Of a stretch of 64,000 bases of DNA, positions 9,140 through 16,713 are shown in pieces; positions within the stretch are counted from its first letter, which is position 1; every line of letters begins with the position of its first letter. The stretch comes from DAOSXA01 sp964526835 (GTDB lineage: Bacteria > Zixibacteria > MSB-5A5 > GN15 > FEB-12). The stretch covers positions 1-64,000 of the forward strand of contig CAZGMK010000004.1 of assembly GCA_964526835.1 (NCBI GenBank), read 5' to 3'. The notes under the pieces were generated by a model, which saw only the letters and a program-made list of their open reading frames with translations, had not been told where the DNA came from and did no database searches. The translations under genes were made by a program, and so were the position numbers.

Positions 9140-9517
9140 CTAGGTCGTAGGCGCAGCAACATACTTACCGAGAATCGCCTGCATCCGCGATGTCATGCGG
9201 CTGTTGGCAACGACCTCGGTCGCCCCGGCCAGCTCGGCGGCTTTCATCTGGTCTTTAAGCGAGCTGGGCGAATAACAGACAATCGGGATGTTCTCCGTAG
9301 CCCCGTAAGACCGGAGCTTGTTTATCAGCGTCGGGGCCTCAATACCATTGAGATTCAGATCTATGATGATCAGATCCGGTTGCAGTTCGTGGGCCTTGTC
9401 GAAGATCTCCGCCGAATGGATGGCCTTGAGACCCTCAGCATCCATACTGTCCAGCACCGTCATGATCTTCGAAGTGAAGATCATGTTGTTGGCGGCAATA
9501 ATGACCTTTCTGTTCAT
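9140..9517 (-). CDS. Stand-alone receiver domain with degenerate acidic pocket
   Basis: A 125-residue single-domain protein with the CheY-like alternation of strands and helices and a phosphoacceptor-like aspartate in LIIIDLNLNG. The acidic pair normally found after strand 1 is replaced by AANNMIF. The conserved lysine after strand 5 is missing (VVANSRMTSR). Phosphorylation is therefore doubtful and it may act as a phosphorylation-independent pseudo-receiver. No output domain or adjacent kinase is present. Confidence 0.7.
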   Translation of the reverse strand: MNRKVIIAANNMIFTSKIMTVLDSMDAEGLKAIHSAEIFDKAHELQPDLIIIDLNLNGIEAPTLINKLRSYGATENIPIVCYSPSSLKDQMKAAELAGATEVVANSRMTSRMQAILGKYVAAPTT

Positions 9518-9811
9518 AGCTACCTATCCAAAACGCTAAAAGACAAACGTAGCCGGACCAACTGTCCGGATTCCTTCCTGCCGAAGCGGGCTCTTCCTGA
9601 GCCAGACAGCCACCGGCGCTTGGCGAATATAACACTTTTTTACCCCAAAATAAAGCGCGGTTGAAAAAAACTTGACAGCTCCTTTGCCTTGCTTTTCGAC
9701 CGAGTCCCGTCAAACGGGCGGAGGCCGCACCCATAGCGACTTTTCACCCCGACGAGCGACCACCGGCATGTTTTAGTTGCCCGCGCCGGGGTCTGGACTC
9801 AACGTTTCTAC

Positions 9812-11224
9812 ATGCGTAAGACCAAAATAGTTGCCACGTATGGGCCCTCCACGGCCACTGAAGGCAAACTGCGACAGCTCATCGATGTCGGCGTCAATAT
9901 ATTCCGGGTCAACTGCTCGCACGGCGGCACCGAGGATTTCCGGCGCGCTATCCGCCTGATCCGAAAGGCGGCCGGCGGAGCCGCCTCTCCCGTGGCAATC
10001 TTGATGGATATCAGCGGCCCGAAGCTGCGCCTGGTTCGATTCGACGGTTCATTTGAACTCGAACCGGGCGACCGGATCACTCTGACGTTCGACAAGACCG
10101 ATCTTACGCGCCGCCGTATCGCAGTCAACCACGCCGCCATCCTGAAGTCGCTGCGCAAGAGCCATCGGGTGTTCATTGACGACGGCAATGTGGCTTTCGA
10201 GGTGAAGTCGGCCGGCCGGGACCAGGTGACCCTGGAAGCGCTCAACGGTGGGACAATCAGTGGCGGCAAGGGGATCAATCTGCCCGATTCCGAGCTCGAC
10301 TTGCCGACCATCACGGACAAGGATCGTACTGATCTGCGAACCGCAGCCGAGATGAAGGCTGACTTCGTGGCCTTGTCGTTTGTGCGCAAAGCCGATGACA
10401 TCGAACAGGCCCGCGGTCTCTTGAAGCGGCACGGTGGCCGCCCCGACCTGATCGCCAAGCTGGAGAAGCGCGAGGCGATCGAGAATCTCGATTCAATCAT
10501 GGATGCCGCCGATGGGGTCATGGTAGCCCGCGGTGATCTGGGCGTCGAAGTGGCTTTCGAGGAATTGCCATCGTTGCAGAAGGATATCATAAGGCGCGCT
10601 TCCAACGGGCTGAAACCCGTCATTGTGGCCACCCAGATGCTCGAGTCGATGCGATTCTCGCCCCGAGCCACCCGGGCCGAAGTCAACGATGTCGCCACTG
10701 CGGTATTCGATTTCGCTGACGCCGTAATGCTGTCGGCCGAGACCGCCACCGGCCATTACCCCGATCGGGCTGTGGCGACCATGCACCGCATCATCGTCGC
10801 CGCTGAAAGAAACGCCCGGCGGCCCGACATCAATCTGGGGCAAATCGATCTGAGCTCCGACGTACCGTTGGCCATCGCCCGGAGTGTGCTGCAGACGGCA
10901 ACCACCGGGGCCAAGCTCATTTGCGTCTTTACCACCACCGGTTTCAGCGCCGAACTGATTTCGAACCTCATGCCGGCTCAGCCGATTGTCGCCTTGACCC
11001 CCGATCCCCGGGTGCGCCAGAGACTGATTCTTCACCGCTCAGTGCATCCGGTGAAGGTGCGCCAGCCGAAGTCGTTCGGGGACATGCTGCGGCTGGTTGA
11101 GAGAGTCTGCCGAGACAGGAAACTGGCAGATATCCAAGACGTCGTCGTAATCACCGGCGGAGCGCCTTTCGGCCAGGCCCGCCCGACTAATCTGCTTATG
11201 CTGCATCAAATTGGAGAAGGATAG
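9812..11224 (+). CDS. pyk: Pyruvate kinase
   Basis: Converts phosphoenolpyruvate and ADP to pyruvate and ATP. The 470 residues cover the TIM barrel, B domain and C-terminal allosteric-type domain. Seen are the N-terminal FRVNCSHGG, substrate/metal residues in LIAKLEKREAIEN and DGVMVARGDLGVE, and VIVATQMLESM with SAETATGHYP. The usual LDTKGPEIR is MDISGPKLR here, so this is a divergent branch. The preceding 294-bp gap (9518-9811) contains a TTGACA at 9672 but no convincing -10 box. The start ATG is at 9812. Confidence 0.95.
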   Translation: MRKTKIVATYGPSTATEGKLRQLIDVGVNIFRVNCSHGGTEDFRRAIRLIRKAAGGAASPVAILMDISGPKLRLVRFDGSFELEPGDRITLTFDKTDLTRRRIAVNHAAILKSLRKSHRVFIDDGNVAFEVKSAGRDQVTLEALNGGTISGGKGINLPDSELDLPTITDKDRTDLRTAAEMKADFVALSFVRKADDIEQARGLLKRHGGRPDLIAKLEKREAIENLDSIMDAADGVMVARGDLGVEVAFEELPSLQKDIIRRASNGLKPVIVATQMLESMRFSPRATRAEVNDVATAVFDFADAVMLSAETATGHYPDRAVATMHRIIVAAERNARRPDINLGQIDLSSDVPLAIARSVLQTATTGAKLICVFTTTGFSAELISNLMPAQPIVALTPDPRVRQRLILHRSVHPVKVRQPKSFGDMLRLVERVCRDRKLADIQDVVVITGGAPFGQARPTNLLMLHQIGEG

Positions 11225-11229
11225 AACCG

Positions 11230-12147
11230 ATGCTCGTTTCCCCGAACTATACTCGCCATCTCCTTGCCATCTTAGCAGCGCTCTCGGTCTTCACAGTTGC
11301 TACAGTCACTTCGCAGCACGAAGCCGGAGACAAGAAAAGAACGCCCACCGGCTACATGTGCATCACCTTCGACCAGTTGCCGGCCACCAGCGCCTTCGCC
11401 GAAGTGGACCGTCGCTCGGTGACAGACCAAATCCTGAGTGCTCTCAAGAAACATGAAGTGTCGGCGGCTGGCTTTGTGGTCGGCGATAATATCCAGGGAG
11501 GCTTCGATCTGCTGGGAAGCTGGCTCAATGAAGGCCATGTACTGGGCAACCAGACCATGTCGCACGTCGACCTTCACGATGTCGAACCGGAGACCTTCAT
11601 CGATCAGATCGAGGCGGGCGGCAATGCCCTCGAACCAATGTTGGAGGGTTTCGGCCAGAAGCGGCGGTACTTCCGGTACCCTTTCCTTCATTACGGCGCA
11701 ACCGTCGAGGCCAAGCGAGATGTCCGCAGTTACCTGGCTCATCAGAACTACGTTACAGGCCATGCGACCATCGTAGTTGACGATTACCTGTATGACTTGT
11801 CGCTGGAGAATCTCGGTGAGGTTCCGGACTCTCTAGCTCTCGACCATATCGGCAATGATTACATAGACCACGTAATCGAGCGCGTGGAGCACGCCGAGGA
11901 AATGGCCATGAGAGTACTCAACCGTCCGTGTAACCAGATTCTGGCCCTGAAAGCCAACCGTCTCAACTCGATTGTACTGGATGCATTGCTAACGGAGTTG
12001 ACCGATCGCGGTTACGCTTTTGTCTCGCTGGACATGGCGCTCAAGGATGACGTTTTCGAGGCACCGGAGGCCTATTTCGGGCCGGAGAGCCTGGGTTATG
12101 TCGAGCGAATCATGCGTTCCGACCCCGATCTGATGCCCGCGCAATAG
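11230..12147 (+). CDS. NodB-fold polysaccharide deacetylase homologue with altered metal site
   Basis: A 305-residue exported protein (hydrophobic residues 10-28) beginning 5 bp after pyk. The NodB fold is recognisable: ITFDQLP at motif 1, GNQTMSHVDL at motif 2 and RYPFLHYG at motif 3. In active enzymes motif 1 is TFDD and motif 2 is H-S/T-x-x-H. Here the metal-binding Asp and the first His are both Gln, leaving only one of three usual ligands. It may bind carbohydrate without classical zinc-dependent deacetylation, or use another mechanism. The fold is fairly sure, the activity is not. Confidence 0.7.
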   Translation: MLVSPNYTRHLLAILAALSVFTVATVTSQHEAGDKKRTPTGYMCITFDQLPATSAFAEVDRRSVTDQILSALKKHEVSAAGFVVGDNIQGGFDLLGSWLNEGHVLGNQTMSHVDLHDVEPETFIDQIEAGGNALEPMLEGFGQKRRYFRYPFLHYGATVEAKRDVRSYLAHQNYVTGHATIVVDDYLYDLSLENLGEVPDSLALDHIGNDYIDHVIERVEHAEEMAMRVLNRPCNQILALKANRLNSIVLDALLTELTDRGYAFVSLDMALKDDVFEAPEAYFGPESLGYVERIMRSDPDLMPAQ

Positions 12148-12182
12148 CGTCCGGCATCGAACGCTGCCCGAGTTATGAAGGG

Positions 12183-12977
12183 CTATCCCAGCCCCAGCAG
12201 TTTCAGTTCCTCCTTCAGGCGCGACGGCTTAATCCTGATCAGCCAGCCATCGCCGTACGGATCCTCGAGCGCGGCATTGGGGTTCTCGGCCACTCGGTGG
12301 TTGACCTCGACCACAGTGCCGGTGAGCGGTGATAGGATGGTATGGGAAGTCAGGTCGCTGGAGAATATCTTCAGATACACGCTGCCCTGGCGGATTTCAT
12401 CGCCCTCGTCGGGCAGGTAGAGTGTCTGTATCTTGCCGATTCCATGAAGGAATGAGTGTTCGACTCCGAGCTGCACTGTGCCGTCATCGCCCAGCATCAA
12501 CCACGACTGTTTGCCAATGGTTTTGAAGGAGCGTGTCTGGAGAGCATCGGCGGAAGCGCCTTCCGATTCCCCGGGCTGAGTGTTGCGAGCCGTTGCTCGA
12601 GCGAAGTCCATGGCGCGACGAATAACCCCGAGCAATTCCTTCTTCGAAAACGGCTTGGCGACATAGTCGAAGGCGCCCAGCTGCGTAGCCTGGAGGGCGG
12701 TGTTGACGGTAGCGTAGCCGGTTATCATGATCACCGGGACATCGGCGTTGCGCTCCTTGACCAGCTTCATGAATTCGAGTCCGTCGATCTCGGGCATCAT
12801 TAAGTCGGTCAGCACTATGTCGATGGGGACTCCTTCCAGCAACTTCAGCCCCTCCCCGGCCGAAAGGGCGGTGTGGATTTCGACCGGTTCGCGCCTGAGA
12901 TGCTTGGAGATGCTGTCCAGCACGATCTGCTCGTCGTCGACAACCAGTATATTGAGCTTATTCTCGTTCATATCCAC
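12183..12977 (-). CDS. Response regulator: receiver fused to a GcvH-like domain
   Basis: A 264-residue protein. Residues 8-125 form a canonical receiver (ILVVDDEQ acidic pair, phosphoacceptor in VLTDLMMPE, lysine in VAKPF). Residues about 160-264 resemble the glycine-cleavage H protein, with SPLTGTVVEVNHRV, then EDPYGDGWLIRIKPS. The segment aligned with the H-protein lipoylation site (ESVKA) reads FSSDLTS, so the lipoyl lysine is absent. It lies 41 bp downstream of the histidine kinase, evidently its partner. The output is probably protein-protein or ligand binding rather than DNA binding. Confidence 0.85.
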   Translation of the reverse strand: MDMNENKLNILVVDDEQIVLDSISKHLRREPVEIHTALSAGEGLKLLEGVPIDIVLTDLMMPEIDGLEFMKLVKERNADVPVIMITGYATVNTALQATQLGAFDYVAKPFSKKELLGVIRRAMDFARATARNTQPGESEGASADALQTRSFKTIGKQSWLMLGDDGTVQLGVEHSFLHGIGKIQTLYLPDEGDEIRQGSVYLKIFSSDLTSHTILSPLTGTVVEVNHRVAENPNAALEDPYGDGWLIRIKPSRLKEELKLLGLG

Positions 12978-13018
12978 CTAAGATTGTCACCATAGCGCAC
13001 AACGCAACAGTTTATCAT

Positions 13019-14827
13019 CTACTGAACCACCGGGATGACGATCCTGAAGACCGCCCCGCCGCCTTCGGCTGTATCCACTTCCATTGTTCCGCGGTGGCGT
13101 TCCACTATCCCCCAACTCACGGCGAGACCGAGGCCGTTGGTGTCCTTGGTCGAGAAGAATGGCTCGAATATCTTATCCATCAGATTCTCAGGAATCCCCG
13201 GGCCTGTGTCCTCGACAGAGATGACGCAGCGTCGGGAGCCGCGTTCATAGGTCACCTGAAGGGTTATTTTACCTTTGCCCTGCATAGCGTCGGCGGCATT
13301 GAGCATGAGGTTGAGGATAACCTGCTGCAACTGACGGACATCGCCGAGTATGGGCGGCACCTTCTGCGGCGGCTCCCAGGCAATCGTAATGTTGCGGAAT
13401 TCCGGCAGTTTCTTGACCAGCATCAACGCCTGGTCGACGACGTCAACCGGCTGAATCTCCTCCAGCCTGGGGGCGTCCTGTCTGGCGAAGTCCAGCAGGT
13501 TTCGGACTATGTTGCGGCACCGCAGGGTTTCCCGGATTATGACTTCGACGTCGGTCTTGAGCTGACTATTATCGGCCAGCTCCTCGGCGAGGTCTTCGGC
13601 ATAGGCCAGAACCCCGGTAAGGGGATTGTTGATTTCGTGCGCCACACCGGCGGCGAGCTTGCCGACCGCCGCCAGCTTGACCGCCTGGGTCAACTGGTCG
13701 CTGAGTTCTTTCTCCGACGTTACATCACGCGCAATCGTGCACACGCCGATAGTGCTGCCCTTGTAGTCCTTCAGGGGAAAGCGCACGGTTTGAAAGTGAT
13801 GATCGCGGCCATCCTGCTGATAGACTTCGTCGTAGGTATGATGCTGGTCGGTGTCGATCACCTCCTGATCGTGCCGGTTGATGATACTGGAGCGGAAGGA
13901 CTCCAGCATCTCTTCAGGTCGCCTGCCGATGAAGTCCTCCGGTCGGCGTCCGAAAAAGCGGGCGCAAGCCGGGTTCACAATTATGTACCGTCCCTCCATG
14001 TCCTTGATAGAGATCCAGTCATGCGCCGAATCAATGAAACTCTTGAACTGCTGCTGCTGTGACTGAATTTCCCGCTGCAACAGGACCTGCTCGGTAATCC
14101 GATGCCAGGAACACAGGACATACTCGACTTCACCGGCTTCATTCTTGAAGGGCGTGCGCGTTATCTCCCAGTAGGCCTCATCGGGCGGCGGTGTAAACCG
14201 GATTTCGGAATGGACATCACCGGTGCGAAAGATGTCGTCAAGCGCTAACTGTGTTGCCTCGGCCCACTCCGAAAGCGGCGTGTTCTTCAACAAGTCGGTG
14301 CACACCTGACCTACCGACCCTTCGATGGTGACATCGGCGAAGCGACGAAAATTACGGTTGGTTCGCAGCACTCGCTTGTCGCGGTCGAGGACCAGCAGCA
14401 GATCGGGAATGTTGTCGACAACATTCTGCAGAAACTGCTTTTCGTTGGCCAGGCGCTGTTCCAGGCGCTCCAGCCGCTCGATGTGCCGGCGCTCGTCCTC
14501 GCGCGCCCGGGCGACATCCCAAAAGACATGAGCCGTGACATGGTCGATCACCTTGACCCCGGTCGGGATCACCTCGTAGATTCTCCGCAGTACCCGATCC
14601 TGACCGGTCAGCTCGATCACCATCTCCATTCCGGGAGTTCTCAGAGCGGAATCCATATCGGCCGTGGTAGGTATCCCGTTTTCGCGCGCAAAGAGTAACC
14701 CCGGGGCGTCCTGATCCGGATCGGCCACACACATGATCTCGAGCGGCAGTTCGGTCAGATACTCGCCCAGCGTCAGCTCGATAATGGCCCGGCAGCCTTT
14801 GCCGCCGCCGATTATGACAGTATTCAC
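13019..14827 (-). CDS. Sensor histidine kinase: Rossmann-like domain, two PAS domains, HisKA, HATPase
   Basis: 602 residues with no membrane helix. Residues 1-105 form a Rossmann-like nucleotide-binding domain (TVIIGGGKGCRAI, later MVIELTGQD). A coiled coil (about 105-135) and two PAS domains (about 135-250 and 260-375) follow. The HisKA phosphorylation site is in GVAHEINNPLTGVL. The ATPase domain has N (NLMLNAADAM), G1 (DTGPGIP), F (FEPFFSTK) and G2 (GLGLAVS) boxes. It precedes the receiver-GcvH gene. The N-terminal domain suggests sensing of a dinucleotide or redox state in the cytoplasm, which is inference. Confidence 0.9.
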   Translation of the reverse strand: MNTVIIGGGKGCRAIIELTLGEYLTELPLEIMCVADPDQDAPGLLFARENGIPTTADMDSALRTPGMEMVIELTGQDRVLRRIYEVIPTGVKVIDHVTAHVFWDVARAREDERRHIERLERLEQRLANEKQFLQNVVDNIPDLLLVLDRDKRVLRTNRNFRRFADVTIEGSVGQVCTDLLKNTPLSEWAEATQLALDDIFRTGDVHSEIRFTPPPDEAYWEITRTPFKNEAGEVEYVLCSWHRITEQVLLQREIQSQQQQFKSFIDSAHDWISIKDMEGRYIIVNPACARFFGRRPEDFIGRRPEEMLESFRSSIINRHDQEVIDTDQHHTYDEVYQQDGRDHHFQTVRFPLKDYKGSTIGVCTIARDVTSEKELSDQLTQAVKLAAVGKLAAGVAHEINNPLTGVLAYAEDLAEELADNSQLKTDVEVIIRETLRCRNIVRNLLDFARQDAPRLEEIQPVDVVDQALMLVKKLPEFRNITIAWEPPQKVPPILGDVRQLQQVILNLMLNAADAMQGKGKITLQVTYERGSRRCVISVEDTGPGIPENLMDKIFEPFFSTKDTNGLGLAVSWGIVERHRGTMEVDTAEGGGAVFRIVIPVVQ

Positions 14828-14889
14828 CCGGACACCGCCTTGAATCGATGCACCGCCACATTGGCCGGCGCGTCAGTATACCAATCAAT

Positions 14890-15855
14890 CTATCCCTTGG
14901 GAAAATCCCTGTCCAGCATTTCATAATAGTCTTCAAGCAACTCCTCCACACTACCGTAGGCGGCCTTCGGCCGAATTGTGAAGTGGGCGAGAATATCCTG
15001 CAGCCGCTTCGGCAGATAAGGGTAGAGTTTGCCCAGGTTCATGATTCGGTACTCGTAGAAGGCGCTGCCGTCCTCCGGCGACAAGGATCGCTTGACTTCA
15101 TCCGGGATACGATTGTCCCGAAGGACCTCGTGAAACGAGGTGATACCGTTGCCCACAACATAGTTGATGACATTGCCCAGACTCCAGACATCGAAGTCGG
15201 AAACATGCTGGTTCAGATCGAAGTCAATCCATCGATAATCTCCGGTGTCGCGCTCGATGAGAATATGGTCGTTGCGAATGTCGCCGTGGCAGGTCCCGAG
15301 CCGATGCAAATGCGCTATGGCTTCGATACAGCCGGCCAGCTTATGGAGAACCGGGCCCAGGTCTTCCTCGAAGTAGTCCCGGTGTGGTTTGGAGAAGTCG
15401 TAGATGGTCCGAAACAGGCTCTCACCATGTATGTATTCGAGGATCCGGACATTGTTGCCGAGGCTATCATAGACAGTCTCGCCCTGCATGAACCGCCGAT
15501 CGCCCCGCGTCATTTCCAGGACGCGGCTCTCCTTGTCCGGATCACGATAGCAGTGCATCCGGAAGACGCCGATGTGAACATGAAACTCCTCGTAGAAGAC
15601 TGTCTTGAGAATCATTGGCTTGCCTGATTCGAGGTCGACCGAGCTGAATACCCAGTATTTGGGCTGGTCGCCGATGCCGAAGCGGGTCTCATAGCGATTC
15701 CCCTTGATCAGGTAGTCGCGCCCCTGCAAACGGACAATATCACCGCGCTGTACCGCCATGGGGTCGGAAGTGTCGCTGATAATCGCAGTCCGGCCGACAC
15801 TCAACCAGCCGGTGAGTTCGCGGACCCTGTCCTGTATACGCTTGCGCTCATCCAT
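14890..15855 (-). CDS. Protein-kinase-like (APH/Ser-Thr kinase fold) protein
   Basis: 321 residues with kinase-fold landmarks: a lysine in PMILKTVFYEE, the catalytic-loop aspartate in CHGDIRNDHILI and the metal-binding DFD in RWIDFDLNQ. The usual catalytic-loop Asn is His, and no Gly-rich loop is obvious. It is therefore an atypical kinase or a pseudokinase; aminoglycoside/choline-kinase relatives also use HGD loops. No membrane helix or sensor domain is seen. It lies 62 bp upstream of the histidine kinase on the same strand and may feed the same signalling path. Confidence 0.7.
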   Translation of the reverse strand: MDERKRIQDRVRELTGWLSVGRTAIISDTSDPMAVQRGDIVRLQGRDYLIKGNRYETRFGIGDQPKYWVFSSVDLESGKPMILKTVFYEEFHVHIGVFRMHCYRDPDKESRVLEMTRGDRRFMQGETVYDSLGNNVRILEYIHGESLFRTIYDFSKPHRDYFEEDLGPVLHKLAGCIEAIAHLHRLGTCHGDIRNDHILIERDTGDYRWIDFDLNQHVSDFDVWSLGNVINYVVGNGITSFHEVLRDNRIPDEVKRSLSPEDGSAFYEYRIMNLGKLYPYLPKRLQDILAHFTIRPKAAYGSVEELLEDYYEMLDRDFPKG

Positions 15856-15942
15856 AATCGGCCCAGCCCAGCTTAGCCGATCGGCAGGGCAAAGGCAAGG
15901 CTGTAAATGAAGGTGTAGTTTTCGACAGGCGGCGACGGAGTG

Positions 15943-16665
15943 TCAGACCCATGATTCCGTGATCAGGCCCTTGAATAGCTTTTCGAAGTTGACATCGAAG
16001 AAACCGCGTTCTACAGTGACGAAGAAGCATTCCTCGCCGGTCGAGAGGAAATACAGCTGATTGCGTTCTATTTCTACTACTCCCTGCTCGCGAAGAAACC
16101 CATCCTGGACCTCCGGAAAAACATCCAGAAGATCGGACAGGTTGCGGTAAACCTTCTTGAAATTGCTGCGAAACTGGGCACGTGCGTTTTCAGAGAAGAA
16201 CTCGCCGTTATTGTCCAGATGGTAGACGTGGCAAACCCCATCGACAGCTTTCACGCGCTCCATCATAGTCAGTGGCACGGTACGAAAATCCGCATCGGCC
16301 TCTGTGACCGGCGCAGGCGCTGTCGCCCGCTGGGGAGGGTTGGTGTTCTCCTGCAAGTCGATTGGCTGGCTCAGCGACAGATCCTCCAGGCGCTCGGCGG
16401 CGGCTCGGGCCTGCTGCTGAATGATCGCCTCGACTTCGCTGTGCTGGCGGGCCATTACTACCTCCGCCCGCCGCTCTTCATCATCCGATGCCAGGGCTCT
16501 CTTGAGCTTCCTCTCAACCTTGTGGATAACCTGGCCCTGGTTGGAGACAGTCGTAGTTATTCGCGGATACGGGTGCTCGGCATACTCGGTTTGCACCTGT
16601 ATCGGCTGCGGGCCATCCTTGACCAGGGATGTTCGCCCGGTGGGTATGTACTCCGGCTTTGCCAT
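15943..16665 (-). CDS. Hypothetical protein with helical N-terminus and compact C-terminal domain
   Basis: 240 residues, not recognised. Residues 50-95 are strongly helical and charged (KVERKLKRALASDDEERRAE), followed by a Pro/Thr-rich linker (about 105-120) and a C-terminal alpha/beta domain (about 125-240). No signal peptide, membrane helix or catalytic motif is apparent. It sits between nrdJ and the kinase-like gene, same strand, so it may belong to the signalling block. A Roadblock-like C-terminal fold is conceivable but unproven. Confidence 0.6.
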   Translation of the reverse strand: MAKPEYIPTGRTSLVKDGPQPIQVQTEYAEHPYPRITTTVSNQGQVIHKVERKLKRALASDDEERRAEVVMARQHSEVEAIIQQQARAAAERLEDLSLSQPIDLQENTNPPQRATAPAPVTEADADFRTVPLTMMERVKAVDGVCHVYHLDNNGEFFSENARAQFRSNFKKVYRNLSDLLDVFPEVQDGFLREQGVVEIERNQLYFLSTGEECFFVTVERGFFDVNFEKLFKGLITESWV

Positions 16666-16713
16666 ATCGTATTTCGCAAACGGGGCCCGGCCCCCTGTTC
16701 TATATCGGCAACT

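Noticed and set aside
13094..14062. 322-residue plus-strand frame opposite the histidine kinase
   Set aside because: Antisense shadow of strongly conserved kinase domains.
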